Assembly (NCBI GenBank): GCA_944332105.1
Contig: CALVJI010000007.1
Span: 1 to 26,402 of the forward strand
Direction of reading: 5' to 3'
Source of the DNA: an uncultured Bacilli bacterium
GTDB taxonomy: Bacteria > Bacillota_I > Bacilli_A > RF39 > UBA660
DNA: 26,402 nt
Of this stretch, positions 8,301 to 14,052 are shown piece by piece. The position numbers and the translations under genes were made by a program. Position 1 is the stretch's first letter, and each line of letters begins with the position of its first letter. The notes beneath the pieces were generated by a model. It searched no databases, was not told where the DNA came from, and saw nothing but the letters and a program-made list of their open reading frames with translations.

Positions 8301-8750
8301 ATGACAAGCGAGGAGATTTTAATCGAATTAGTTATACGTAAATTTATGGTTTTATATAATCAGAAGTATTGTAAAGATAGTCCTTATAAAGAAGAGCGAA
8401 ATATTTTGGGTGACGGTTACTGCTTTTATTTTGCCTGTTTTTTACAAAGTATTTTTCCTGATGGTGAAGTTTTAGGGAGTCCAGTTGATCATTATATTTT
8501 TAAATATCATGATGCCTATTATGACTACCGTGGTAAAATACCTTCTTTTGGGGGATTTTTAGATATTACACCTGATACTTGTTTATTAGTTACAGATCTC
8601 TATCCAGTACCAAAAGAACATTTTTTAGAAGTCCTACAGTTAATGGATCCTTATAAACGCATGACGTGGCAAGGTTTTCTACCCACTCTTTTAAAATACG
8701 CGACTAGAAGACAAGAACAATTGGTTCGTAAGAAAAAGAAGTCCTTATAA
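8301..8750 (+). CDS. Putative papain-fold (Cys-His-Asp) protein, function unknown
   Basis: A 149-residue protein, one of only two plus-strand genes called in the window. I cannot assign a named family. The stretch GDGYC(41)FYFAC, then H64 in VDHYIFK, then D75 in YYDYRG follows the Cys...His...Asp order and flanking residues of small papain-like/NlpC-type folds, so a hydrolase or transglutaminase-like role is possible. No signal peptide is present, and the C-terminus is very basic (RKKKKSL). The ATG follows AGGGAG by 7 bases. Its last codons form one arm of the terminator shared with the converging gltX gene. Real gene: quite sure. Enzymatic fold: inference from three residues and spacing. Confidence 0.6.
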   Translation: MTSEEILIELVIRKFMVLYNQKYCKDSPYKEERNILGDGYCFYFACFLQSIFPDGEVLGSPVDHYIFKYHDAYYDYRGKIPSFGGFLDITPDTCLLVTDLYPVPKEHFLEVLQLMDPYKRMTWQGFLPTLLKYATRRQEQLVRKKKKSL

Positions 8751-8767
8751 TTTTTGGACTTCTTTTT
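8733..8767. terminator. Bidirectional terminator built into the ends of two converging genes
   Basis: A perfect 12-bp inverted repeat, AAAAAGAAGTCC/GGACTTCTTTTT (8733-8744, 8756-8767), works in both directions. The left arm lies within the last codons of the plus-strand 149-residue gene, and the right arm reaches the gltX stop codon. Confidence 0.85.
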
Positions 8768-10409
8768 ATAACATATTTATTCTTCGTTCTATTTCTTCTT
8801 TTCCTAAGATTTTTAAAATATCACATAAATTTGGAGTTTGAGAGCTTGAAGTTACTGCAACACGAATAACGGTTGATACATCCGCGACATTGCCTTTGTA
8901 TTGTTCTGGATTTTTTTTGTAATCTTTCATATTCGCAGCATATCCTAATTCTTCACAAAGTTGTTTTACTTTATCAAACCAAGCATCGTTATCATCATTC
9001 TTGTCGTAGTATTTTGTCATATAGACTTGTAAGATTTTTTTGATTTCTTCTATATCTGTTATTTTTTGCCAATCATAGGTTACGTCTTTGAATAAACTTT
9101 CATACATATACCAAACATTATCTTTGATTTCACTATAAAGGGCAAAGTCTTTTCGGGGTTTCGCTGTATTTCTTTCAATATCTAAAGTTTTAATTGTTCG
9201 GTCTTTTTCTTCTGTAATTAAAGTAGCAAAGTCTGGATCAAATTCTTTGGCCCAAAGAAGCAAGTTTTCATATACCTCTTCTGCTGTCAAAGTACTTAGA
9301 TAATTTTTAGAAAGATTTAACAGTTTTTCCATATCAAATAAAGCACCAGATACATTCATTTTATCAAAAGTGATGATAAATTCATCCATATCTTTATCTG
9401 GATTTTCAAAAGACCACTCTTCGAAGTTTGAATTGGCTACTGTCATTAAATATTCTTTAACTGCTACGATTGGGAAGCCTCTTTTTTTGAATTCAAAAAC
9501 ATTAGCTTCAGGATCTTTTCGTTTACTGATTTTTCTTCTCTTGCCATTTTCTTCTTTCATAATTGGGGCGATATGGGCAAATTTTGGGATCGGAAACTTT
9601 AACATTTCAAATAGTTGAATATGAAGTGGTAAGCTACTTAACCACTCATCACCTCTTGTGATATGCGTAGTATGCATTAAATGATCATCAATAACATGAG
9701 CGAAATGATAGGTTGGAAGGCCATCACTTTTCAACAAAATATAATCGATATCATTTTCTGGAAATTCCACTTCACCTTTTACTAGGTCTTCAAAAACACG
9801 CTTGTTGGAAAAATGACCAGGTGATTTTAAACGAAAAACATATTCTTCTTTGTTTTTTACTTTTTCGATAACTTCTTCCATGGTTAGATTACGATCGATC
9901 GCATAACGTCCATAGTAACCGATTCTTTCTTTTCTTTTTTCTTGTTCTTTACGAAGGGTTTCTAGTTCTTCAGCTGTTGTAAAGGATGGATATACCATAT
10001 CTTGTTCAATCATATATTTAATGTAGGCTTGATATATATCTTTTCTTTGGCTTTGAATATATGGGCCATACTCTCCTTTTTCTTCGCTTTTGCTAATAGG
10101 TCCTTCGTTATAGACTATTTCAAAATGTTTGAAGGCTTCCATGATCTCTTCAATGCCATTTTCCACTTCTCTTTTTTGATCCGTGTCTTCAATTCGAAGC
10201 ATAAAAACCCCTTGGGAATTTTTGGCTAAGTTTTCATTTACTTTCCCTTGAAAAATTGTACCAAAATGAACAAAACCTGTTGGAGAAGGTGCGACACGCA
10301 CGACTATAGCGTCTTTAGGCAAGTTTCTTTCTGGATATTTACTCTCATAATATTCTACATCATGCATTACATTTGGTAATAAAAAATCAGCATATTCTTT
10401 TCTCGTCAT
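8766..10409 (-). CDS. gltX: Glutamate--tRNA ligase
   Basis: A class I aminoacyl-tRNA synthetase that charges tRNA-Glu. The 547 residues include the HIGH-equivalent APSPTGFVHFG (H48), the GPYIQSQRKDIY block, HVIDDHLMHTTHITRGDEW, and the KMSKS-equivalent KISKRKD (about 293-299), followed by a long C-terminal anticodon-binding region. It is somewhat longer than the usual 480-500. HFG in place of HIG is noted. The furthest start is a TTG (10430) with no ribosome site; GAGAGG lies 9 bases before the ATG at 10407-10409, which is used here. A T-box leader with a likely GAA specifier precedes it, supporting Glu rather than Gln specificity. It ends in the terminator shared with the converging gene. 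Confidence 0.9.
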   Translation of the reverse strand: MTRKEYADFLLPNVMHDVEYYESKYPERNLPKDAIVVRVAPSPTGFVHFGTIFQGKVNENLAKNSQGVFMLRIEDTDQKREVENGIEEIMEAFKHFEIVYNEGPISKSEEKGEYGPYIQSQRKDIYQAYIKYMIEQDMVYPSFTTAEELETLRKEQEKRKERIGYYGRYAIDRNLTMEEVIEKVKNKEEYVFRLKSPGHFSNKRVFEDLVKGEVEFPENDIDYILLKSDGLPTYHFAHVIDDHLMHTTHITRGDEWLSSLPLHIQLFEMLKFPIPKFAHIAPIMKEENGKRRKISKRKDPEANVFEFKKRGFPIVAVKEYLMTVANSNFEEWSFENPDKDMDEFIITFDKMNVSGALFDMEKLLNLSKNYLSTLTAEEVYENLLLWAKEFDPDFATLITEEKDRTIKTLDIERNTAKPRKDFALYSEIKDNVWYMYESLFKDVTYDWQKITDIEEIKKILQVYMTKYYDKNDDNDAWFDKVKQLCEELGYAANMKDYKKNPEQYKGNVADVSTVIRVAVTSSSQTPNLCDILKILGKEEIERRINML

Positions 10410-10432
10410 TTTCATCATCCTCTCTTTCAATT

Positions 10433-10640
10433 AAAAAAGGTGATACCTAAAGGACGAACGTGTCGTGGTACCACCTTACTTTTTTCTCTATGACTCGTAA
10501 CGTGAGTGCTTATACGAAAGCTAATTTACCTTAGCTTCAACTCCAAAGTTTCTTTCAAAATTATCTTTTGTTTGTTTTCAGCAACCACAAACTCTCTGAT
10601 AAAAAGAATAATTTTTACTCTCCTTCTTCATCGGTTTATA
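10433..10640 (-). promoter_or_regulatory. T-box leader controlling gltX
   Basis: Untranslated leader of about 200 bases that senses uncharged tRNA. The conserved T-box AAGGTGGTACCACG lies at 10464-10477. Its AAGGTGGTACC arm pairs with GGTATCACCTT (one G-U) just before a T run (10433-10447) to form the terminator, or with the tRNA-stabilised antiterminator. Upstream are the Stem I landmarks CAGAGAG, GGTTGCTGAAAA and CTTTGGAG. The triplet GAA at 10550-10552, directly before ACTTTGGAG, fits a glutamate specifier. Confidence 0.93.
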
Positions 10641-10645
10641 CAGAT

Positions 10646-10674
10646 ATTTTAACCAAAATACTTTTACTTGTCAA
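10646..10674 (-). promoter_or_regulatory. Promoter of the gltX T-box leader
   Basis: TTGACA (10669-10674), a 17-base spacer and TAAAAT (10646-10651) form a near-consensus vegetative promoter. Predicted transcription starts around 10639. Confidence 0.85.
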
Positions 10675-10783
10675 TGGACAATTTTTTTAGACTCCGTCAA
10701 AAAAAATTCTACTATCACACATATAATGATTATGTCATTATACAAGCGTGCTTTCTAAATTGTCATAAATTTAGTATAAATTA

Positions 10784-10812
10784 TTGTTTCAAAAACAAAC
10801 GTTTGCTATAAT
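10784..10812 (+). promoter_or_regulatory. Promoter of the small hydrophobic peptide gene
   Basis: TTGTTT (10784-10789), 17 bases, then TATAAT (10807-10812) preceded by TGC, an extended -10. Transcription would begin near 10819 and give a leader of about 64 bases. It diverges from the gltX promoter. Confidence 0.7.
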
Positions 10813-10847
10813 CGATTTAGGAATACTTAGTTAGATTGGGTACTATT

Positions 10848-10874
10848 CTCCTTTACTTTTAAAAGTGGAAGGAG
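10848..10874 (+). promoter_or_regulatory. Hairpin sequestering the ribosome site of the small peptide gene
   Basis: CTCCTT (10848-10853) pairs with AAGGAG (10869-10874), and ACTT/AAGT extends the stem across a small internal mismatch. The entire core of the ribosome site is in the stem, so translation should need the hairpin to open. Confidence 0.65.
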
Positions 10875-10882
10875 GTGAAATT

Positions 10883-10975
10883 ATGAGAAAATCAGAGAAA
10901 TATCTTTGTACTATCATAATACTCCTTATTATTGTGATGTTAATCATTTTAATAAAAATAGTACCAACTGCATAA
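10883..10975 (+). CDS. 30-residue single-span hydrophobic peptide, candidate type I toxin
   Basis: A very short gene with a nearly perfect ribosome site (AAGGAGGT, 7 bases from the ATG). The peptide has a charged head (MRKSEKY), an unbroken hydrophobic span of about 18 residues (TIIILLIIVMLIILIKIV) and a short PTA tail. That is the shape of membrane-acting type I toxins such as Ibs, ShoB and Fst, although I see no sequence match to any of them. It has its own promoter, a hidden ribosome site, a stem containing its stop codon, and a terminator overlapping a predicted antisense RNA. Alternative: a regulatory leader or small membrane protein with no toxic role. Existence of the gene is likely; its role is inference. 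Confidence 0.65.
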   Translation: MRKSEKYLCTIIILLIIVMLIILIKIVPTA

Positions 10976-10985
10976 GTTGGTACTA
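10959..10985 (+). other. Perfect hairpin at the stop codon of the small peptide gene
   Basis: An 11-bp stem (arms 10959-10969 and 10975-10985, core AGTACCAACT/AGTTGGTACT) with a 5-base loop straddles the TAA stop. No T run follows, so it looks like an RNA-stabilising or interaction structure rather than a terminator. Its left arm carries part of the AATAGTACC motif (10957-10965). Confidence 0.7.
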
Positions 10986-10989
10986 ATAC

Positions 10990-11063
10990 AAAAAGATTTG
11001 GAATAGTACCTAACGCTTCAAAATTAGGTATTCCATTTTTATTTTATGAAGGTTTCTTCATCC
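10990..11063 (-). ncRNA. Predicted antisense RNA overlapping the 3' end of the peptide mRNA
   Basis: Transcription from the minus-strand promoter at 11070-11098 would start near 11063 and end at the T run (10991-10995) after the hairpin at 11000-11034, giving about 70-75 bases. The RNA would have a small 5' hairpin (ATGAAG/CTTCAT) and the terminator hairpin. It carries GGTACTATT, also present in the toxin mRNA leader, and is fully complementary to the last 35 or so bases of that mRNA. Confidence 0.5.
11000..11045. terminator. Bidirectional terminator shared by peptide mRNA and antisense RNA
   Basis: GGAATAGTACCTAA (11000-11013) pairs with TTAGGTATTCC (11024-11034) with a 3-base bulge. On the plus strand it is followed by a T-rich run (11036-11045). 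On the minus strand the same stem is followed by CTTTTTG, so both transcripts can end here. Confidence 0.7.
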
Positions 11064-11069
11064 ATATAC

Positions 11070-11098
11070 ATAATAACATAAAAACGCCTTTTTGACAA
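11070..11098 (-). promoter_or_regulatory. Promoter of the predicted antisense RNA
   Basis: On the minus strand TTGTCA (11093-11098), 17 bases, TATTAT (11070-11075): five of six bases match at each box. No protein gene starts downstream on this strand before the terminator at 11000. Confidence 0.65.
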
Positions 11099-11117
11099 GG
11101 TAGTTTTCTATCGGGAC

Positions 11118-11331
11118 CTTCAGTTCGCAAAATTTATTAATTGTAAAAAAATCCAGGAAAATAAAGGGTCCAAAACATTTTAAATGTTAAGAAAGCTAAA
11201 GATTTTACTGATATTTATTTGAAACTCGAAGCTAATCATGATAAATTTTCGTTAAATTATATAAGTTTTAGTACATGTTTGTTTATAAAAAAACTTATTT
11301 TTATTTAAAAACTAAATTTTGCGAATTGAAG
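11118..11331. repeat. Stretch bounded by 19-bp inverted repeats, possible miniature element
   Basis: The 19 bases at 11118-11136 recur inverted at 11313-11331 with one mismatch (CTTCAGTTCGCAAAATTTA against its complement). The roughly 176 bases between hold no complete gene. One plus-strand frame stays open for about 38 codons without a start. The right repeat also forms an arm of the terminator for the HigA-like gene. I see no clear target-site duplication, so a MITE or decayed insertion is only a suggestion. Confidence 0.45.
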
Positions 11332-11352
11332 TTTTAACTCAAAATGCAAAAT
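11306..11352 (-). terminator. Probable terminator of the HigBA-like operon
   Basis: On the minus strand AATTTTGC, beginning at the last base of the stop codon (11345-11352), pairs with GCAAAATT (11315-11322). An inner TTGAGTT/ACTTCAA-type stem lies between, and the structure is followed by TAGTTTTT. Confidence 0.55.
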
Positions 11353-12362
11353 TATATCATTTCTTTATGACGATTATATTCTTTGCTAGAGTAATGAATT
11401 TTTCCTGTGTAAGCAAGTCTTCCATATAAAAAGCATAGAGGAATTTGTTCTCTTTGACAGATGAATTCTTTTTGATCATAATTTTCCAAAATCTCTTGCC
11501 ATATTTTTTCTGGAATCATTTCGTTTAACGCGAATGAATCTGCGGTTTTTTCGACATCATCATCAATAAGAATTTTTGCTTTGGCTTTATTATAATCTGT
11601 TTTCACATGTTTGATCTCGTGATATAAAGCATAATAAAAGGAATCTTTTTCTTTATAATATTTTGTCATGTAGATTGCTGGATTATTTTTCTTGACAACC
11701 ATACATCCCCTAGCCTTTGTACCTGTAATCGCATCTTCAATTACTAAGTAAATTCCATAATTTTCAAAAATGCGTATTAATCTTTCCTTATTAAAAGGTC
11801 TATTTCTTTCTATTTTTAACTCTTGTAAAAGCAAAGGGATGTTACTACTTTTATATTCCTTAATTTCTTTATCTTTTATCAGATTATCACAGTGTTTGAT
11901 CCATAAATAAATCTTTCTTTGATTTGCATCATCTTTCTTTTTAAAGAATATTCTATTTTCCATATAATTATCTAAAAGATCGAAGTTCTTGATTTGTAAA
12001 TATTCTAATAAATCGATACTATTTTGAATATTTGAGGTTTCATCTTTCAAAACTAGCCAATTCTTTTTTACTAGCTCTTTTAAATAAAAACTATTTAAAA
12101 ACTTTTTGATTTCTATATTATTTTTAAACCTTTCTTTTAGATATTGTTTCATCATTTTTCTTCGCTCTGCATATAAAATCAAATTTATATCTATATTAGT
12201 TATCTGACTAATTGCTAGAATTAACTCTTCTGATAAATTGGCATTTCCATTTAAAATTTCATTCATGTGTTTTTTAGAAATACCCAAGCGCATTGCAAAG
12301 TCTGATTGACTTATTTTATAATATTCTAAATAATCTTTTAACATACTGCCAAAACCAACCAT
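11352..12362 (-). CDS. HigA-like antitoxin: XRE helix-turn-helix plus ImmA/IrrE (M78) metallopeptidase domain
   Basis: A 336-residue two-domain protein. Residues 1-65 form an XRE/HigA helix-turn-helix (LKDYLEYYKISQSDFAMRLG, then SKKHMNEILNGN). Residues about 190-320 resemble the M78 (ImmA/IrrE) zinc-peptidase fold, with HEIKH at 248-252 and a possible third ligand Glu271 in ExxAxxFA. In this family the HTH part binds the operon's operator and the whole protein neutralises a HigB/RelE-type toxin encoded just upstream. The gap to the toxin gene is 2 bases, and the GGAGGG ribosome site lies in the toxin's last codons, so translation is coupled. Whether the protease part is active cannot be told, but the metal motif is intact. 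A phage-type regulator is the alternative reading. Confidence 0.82.
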   Translation of the reverse strand: MVGFGSMLKDYLEYYKISQSDFAMRLGISKKHMNEILNGNANLSEELILAISQITNIDINLILYAERRKMMKQYLKERFKNNIEIKKFLNSFYLKELVKKNWLVLKDETSNIQNSIDLLEYLQIKNFDLLDNYMENRIFFKKKDDANQRKIYLWIKHCDNLIKDKEIKEYKSSNIPLLLQELKIERNRPFNKERLIRIFENYGIYLVIEDAITGTKARGCMVVKKNNPAIYMTKYYKEKDSFYYALYHEIKHVKTDYNKAKAKILIDDDVEKTADSFALNEMIPEKIWQEILENYDQKEFICQREQIPLCFLYGRLAYTGKIHYSSKEYNRHKEMI

Positions 12363-12364
12363 TA

Positions 12365-12544
12365 TTATCCCTCCCCATAATGTGAATCATCTATACTTAC
12401 AAACTCTAATTCTATAATGTCTATAATATTATATGGATATTCACCAACTGGCCTTATAAATAAGCGAATGTTTTGGTTTATTCTAGCTGTATAAAATTCT
12501 TTAGATTTCTCTTTTAGAAATTGTTTGATTTTAATAATTCTCAT
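12365..12544 (-). CDS. Short HigB/RelE-like toxin
   Basis: A 59-residue protein that resembles the C-terminal half of HigB/RelE-type mRNA-cleaving toxins: EFYTARINQNIRLFIRPVG corresponds to the family's beta-sheet core (xxSIRINxxxRLxF), and PYNIIDIIELEFVSIDDSHYG to its C-terminal IVEIxDYH-type end. Usual members have about 90-100 residues. The reading frame continues upstream for 31 codons, but that stretch has a different composition and no ribosome site; GAGGG lies 6 bases before the ATG at 12542-12544, which is used here. It is followed directly by the HTH-M78 antitoxin gene. It may be an N-terminally reduced toxin or a compact family of its own; activity is unproven. Confidence 0.65.
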   Translation of the reverse strand: MRIIKIKQFLKEKSKEFYTARINQNIRLFIRPVGEYPYNIIDIIELEFVSIDDSHYGEG

Positions 12545-12565
12545 GTGAATCCCTCTTGTATGTAT

Positions 12566-12594
12566 ATGATAACATAACAGGTTATAATATGCAA
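12566..12594 (-). promoter_or_regulatory. HigBA promoter with an operator in the spacer
   Basis: TTGCAT (12589-12594), 17 bases, TATCAT (12566-12571). The spacer contains the inverted repeat ATAAC-N2-GTTAT (12574-12585), with a further GATAAC at the -10. A repressor sitting between the two boxes is the usual autoregulation of HigA-type antitoxins. Confidence 0.65.
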
Positions 12595-12626
12595 CGCATT
12601 TTATAGAAAAGTATTTATGTACGATA

Positions 12627-12659
12627 ACAAAAAACACATGATTAAAATTTCACGTGTTT
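12627..12659 (-). terminator. Terminator of the DUF4143-type ATPase gene
   Basis: AAACACGTG/CATGTGTTT arms (12651-12659 and 12632-12640, one mismatch), followed on the minus strand by a T run. It lies 56 bases past the stop of the ATPase gene. Confidence 0.7.
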
Positions 12660-12715
12660 AACTATTATTTTATCTTACATTAAAAGACTTTTTTCATAGA
12701 ATTTTAGAAATCTCT

Positions 12716-13975
12716 CTATATATATTCGATTGGTACAAAATAACGATCTTCTTCTAGTGCCAATATTTCATTTATCATACATAAAACTACACCTGTACCC
12801 ACTTGTAAATTGAATTTCTTAACTACTTCAAAATTTTTAAAAGCTTCTCTTCCAGGATTCGCACTCTTTTTAATTTCGACAGGATAAACCACATTATTAT
12901 ATACTATTATTAGGTCGATTTTTCTTTTTTCTTTATCACGGTAATAATAAAGATGACGGTGAGCATCGTACCCATTATTTGTATAAGACTTAATAATTTC
13001 TGAGATAATATAATTTTCAAATATTTGACCACTATATGAGCTTTTCTCCAACGTTTCGGGTGTTAAAAATCCAGCTAGAAAGCAAGCAAGTCCTGTATCC
13101 ATAAAAATAATTTTAGGACGCTTTATTACTCTTTGTACAGTATTATTTGAATAACTATTTAAGAGAAAAACTAAATGCGTATTTACTAATATACTCATCC
13201 ATTCATCAACAGTTTTAGAGTCTATTTCAATATCGTTTGCTATTAAAGAGGCATTATATTCATAGCCTGTACGGGCTACGACTGAACTCAAAAATTTGAT
13301 AAATTTTGTTTCATCTTTTACCTTTATTAAATCTCGAACATCTCGTTCAATATATGTTTTGATATAACTTTGATAGAAGACTTCTCTATTCAAGGAAGAA
13401 TTGGAATTTAATTCTGGATAACTACCATTGATAATCTTTTCGAATAATTCTAATGTTGATACTTTTTTTGTTTTCTTCTTTTCTTTTAACAATGAAATGT
13501 CTGGAATAAAAATTTTTTCTTCTAAACCATTAAGTTCTCTTGATGATAAACCATATAGATCTAAAATGGCAATTCGACCAGCTAAAGATTCTGTAATATT
13601 TTTCATGGCTGAAAAAACTTGGGAACCAGTTAAAAAATATAAAGTTTTTGAATCTTGATTCTTAAATAAAGTGTTTTTGCGCATTTCATCAACCTTAATT
13701 TTTATATAGTTCAATAGTTTTGGAACATATTGAAACTCATCAATAATAAGTGGAGTTTCATGTGTCCTCAAAAAAAGCTCCGGATCTTCATTGGCTTGAC
13801 TTCTTAAAAGCAAGTCATCTAAAGAAACATAATTGACTTTCTCATACATGTTTTGTGATAAATATTCTAAAAGTGTTGTTTTTCCTACTTGTCTTGGGCC
13901 TGTAATAGCAATAACAGGAAAATTTCCTATTGTTTTTTTAACAATTTTTTCTAAAGCGCGATTTATATATTTCAT
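12716..13975 (-). CDS. AAA_14/DUF4143-type ATPase
   Basis: A 419-residue predicted P-loop ATPase of the AAA_14 plus DUF4143 group, a widespread family of unknown cellular role that is common in accessory islands. Walker A is GPRQVGKTT (near residue 26), Walker B is LIIDEFQYV (near 77), sensor-type FLTGSQ follows near 118, then AGRIAILDLYGLSSRE. The C-terminal part carries the DUF4143 region (YIKTYIERDVRDL, then DRDKEKRKID-like YYRDKEKRKIDLIIVYNN), which looks like a PD-(D/E)XK-type fold ending in PVEIKKSA. An upstream ATG at 13987 has no ribosome site; GGGAG lies 5 bases before the ATG at 13973-13975. It is monocistronic, with a possible TATAAT at 13995-14000 and a large hairpin just upstream. 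Confidence 0.85.
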   Translation of the reverse strand: MKYINRALEKIVKKTIGNFPVIAITGPRQVGKTTLLEYLSQNMYEKVNYVSLDDLLLRSQANEDPELFLRTHETPLIIDEFQYVPKLLNYIKIKVDEMRKNTLFKNQDSKTLYFLTGSQVFSAMKNITESLAGRIAILDLYGLSSRELNGLEEKIFIPDISLLKEKKKTKKVSTLELFEKIINGSYPELNSNSSLNREVFYQSYIKTYIERDVRDLIKVKDETKFIKFLSSVVARTGYEYNASLIANDIEIDSKTVDEWMSILVNTHLVFLLNSYSNNTVQRVIKRPKIIFMDTGLACFLAGFLTPETLEKSSYSGQIFENYIISEIIKSYTNNGYDAHRHLYYYRDKEKRKIDLIIVYNNVVYPVEIKKSANPGREAFKNFEVVKKFNLQVGTGVVLCMINEILALEEDRYFVPIEYI

Positions 13976-14005
13976 ATTTTCTCCCATATATATAATTATA
14001 TCTAT

Positions 14006-14048
14006 AAAAAGTTCGACTTTTTCGGAATTGCATTCCGAAAAAGTCGAA
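14006..14048 (-). terminator. Perfect 17-bp hairpin ending the polysaccharide operon
   Basis: Arms 14012-14028 and 14032-14048 are perfectly complementary around a 3-base loop, and on the minus strand they are followed by CTTTTT. It lies 4 bases after the wzx stop codon and immediately before the ATPase gene's presumed promoter. The stem is longer than a terminator needs and may insulate the two units. Confidence 0.85.
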
Positions 14049-14052
14049 ATTA

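Noticed and set aside
11040..11180. Minus-strand open frame reading FTINKFCELKVPIENYLVKK
   Set aside because: It has no start codon or ribosome site, begins after a stop, and overlaps the antisense promoter. Probably chance, though decay of an old gene cannot be excluded.
12545..12637. Longer 90-residue start for the HigB-like toxin
   Set aside because: The extra 31 residues do not resemble the family, lack a ribosome site and cover the promoter and operator.
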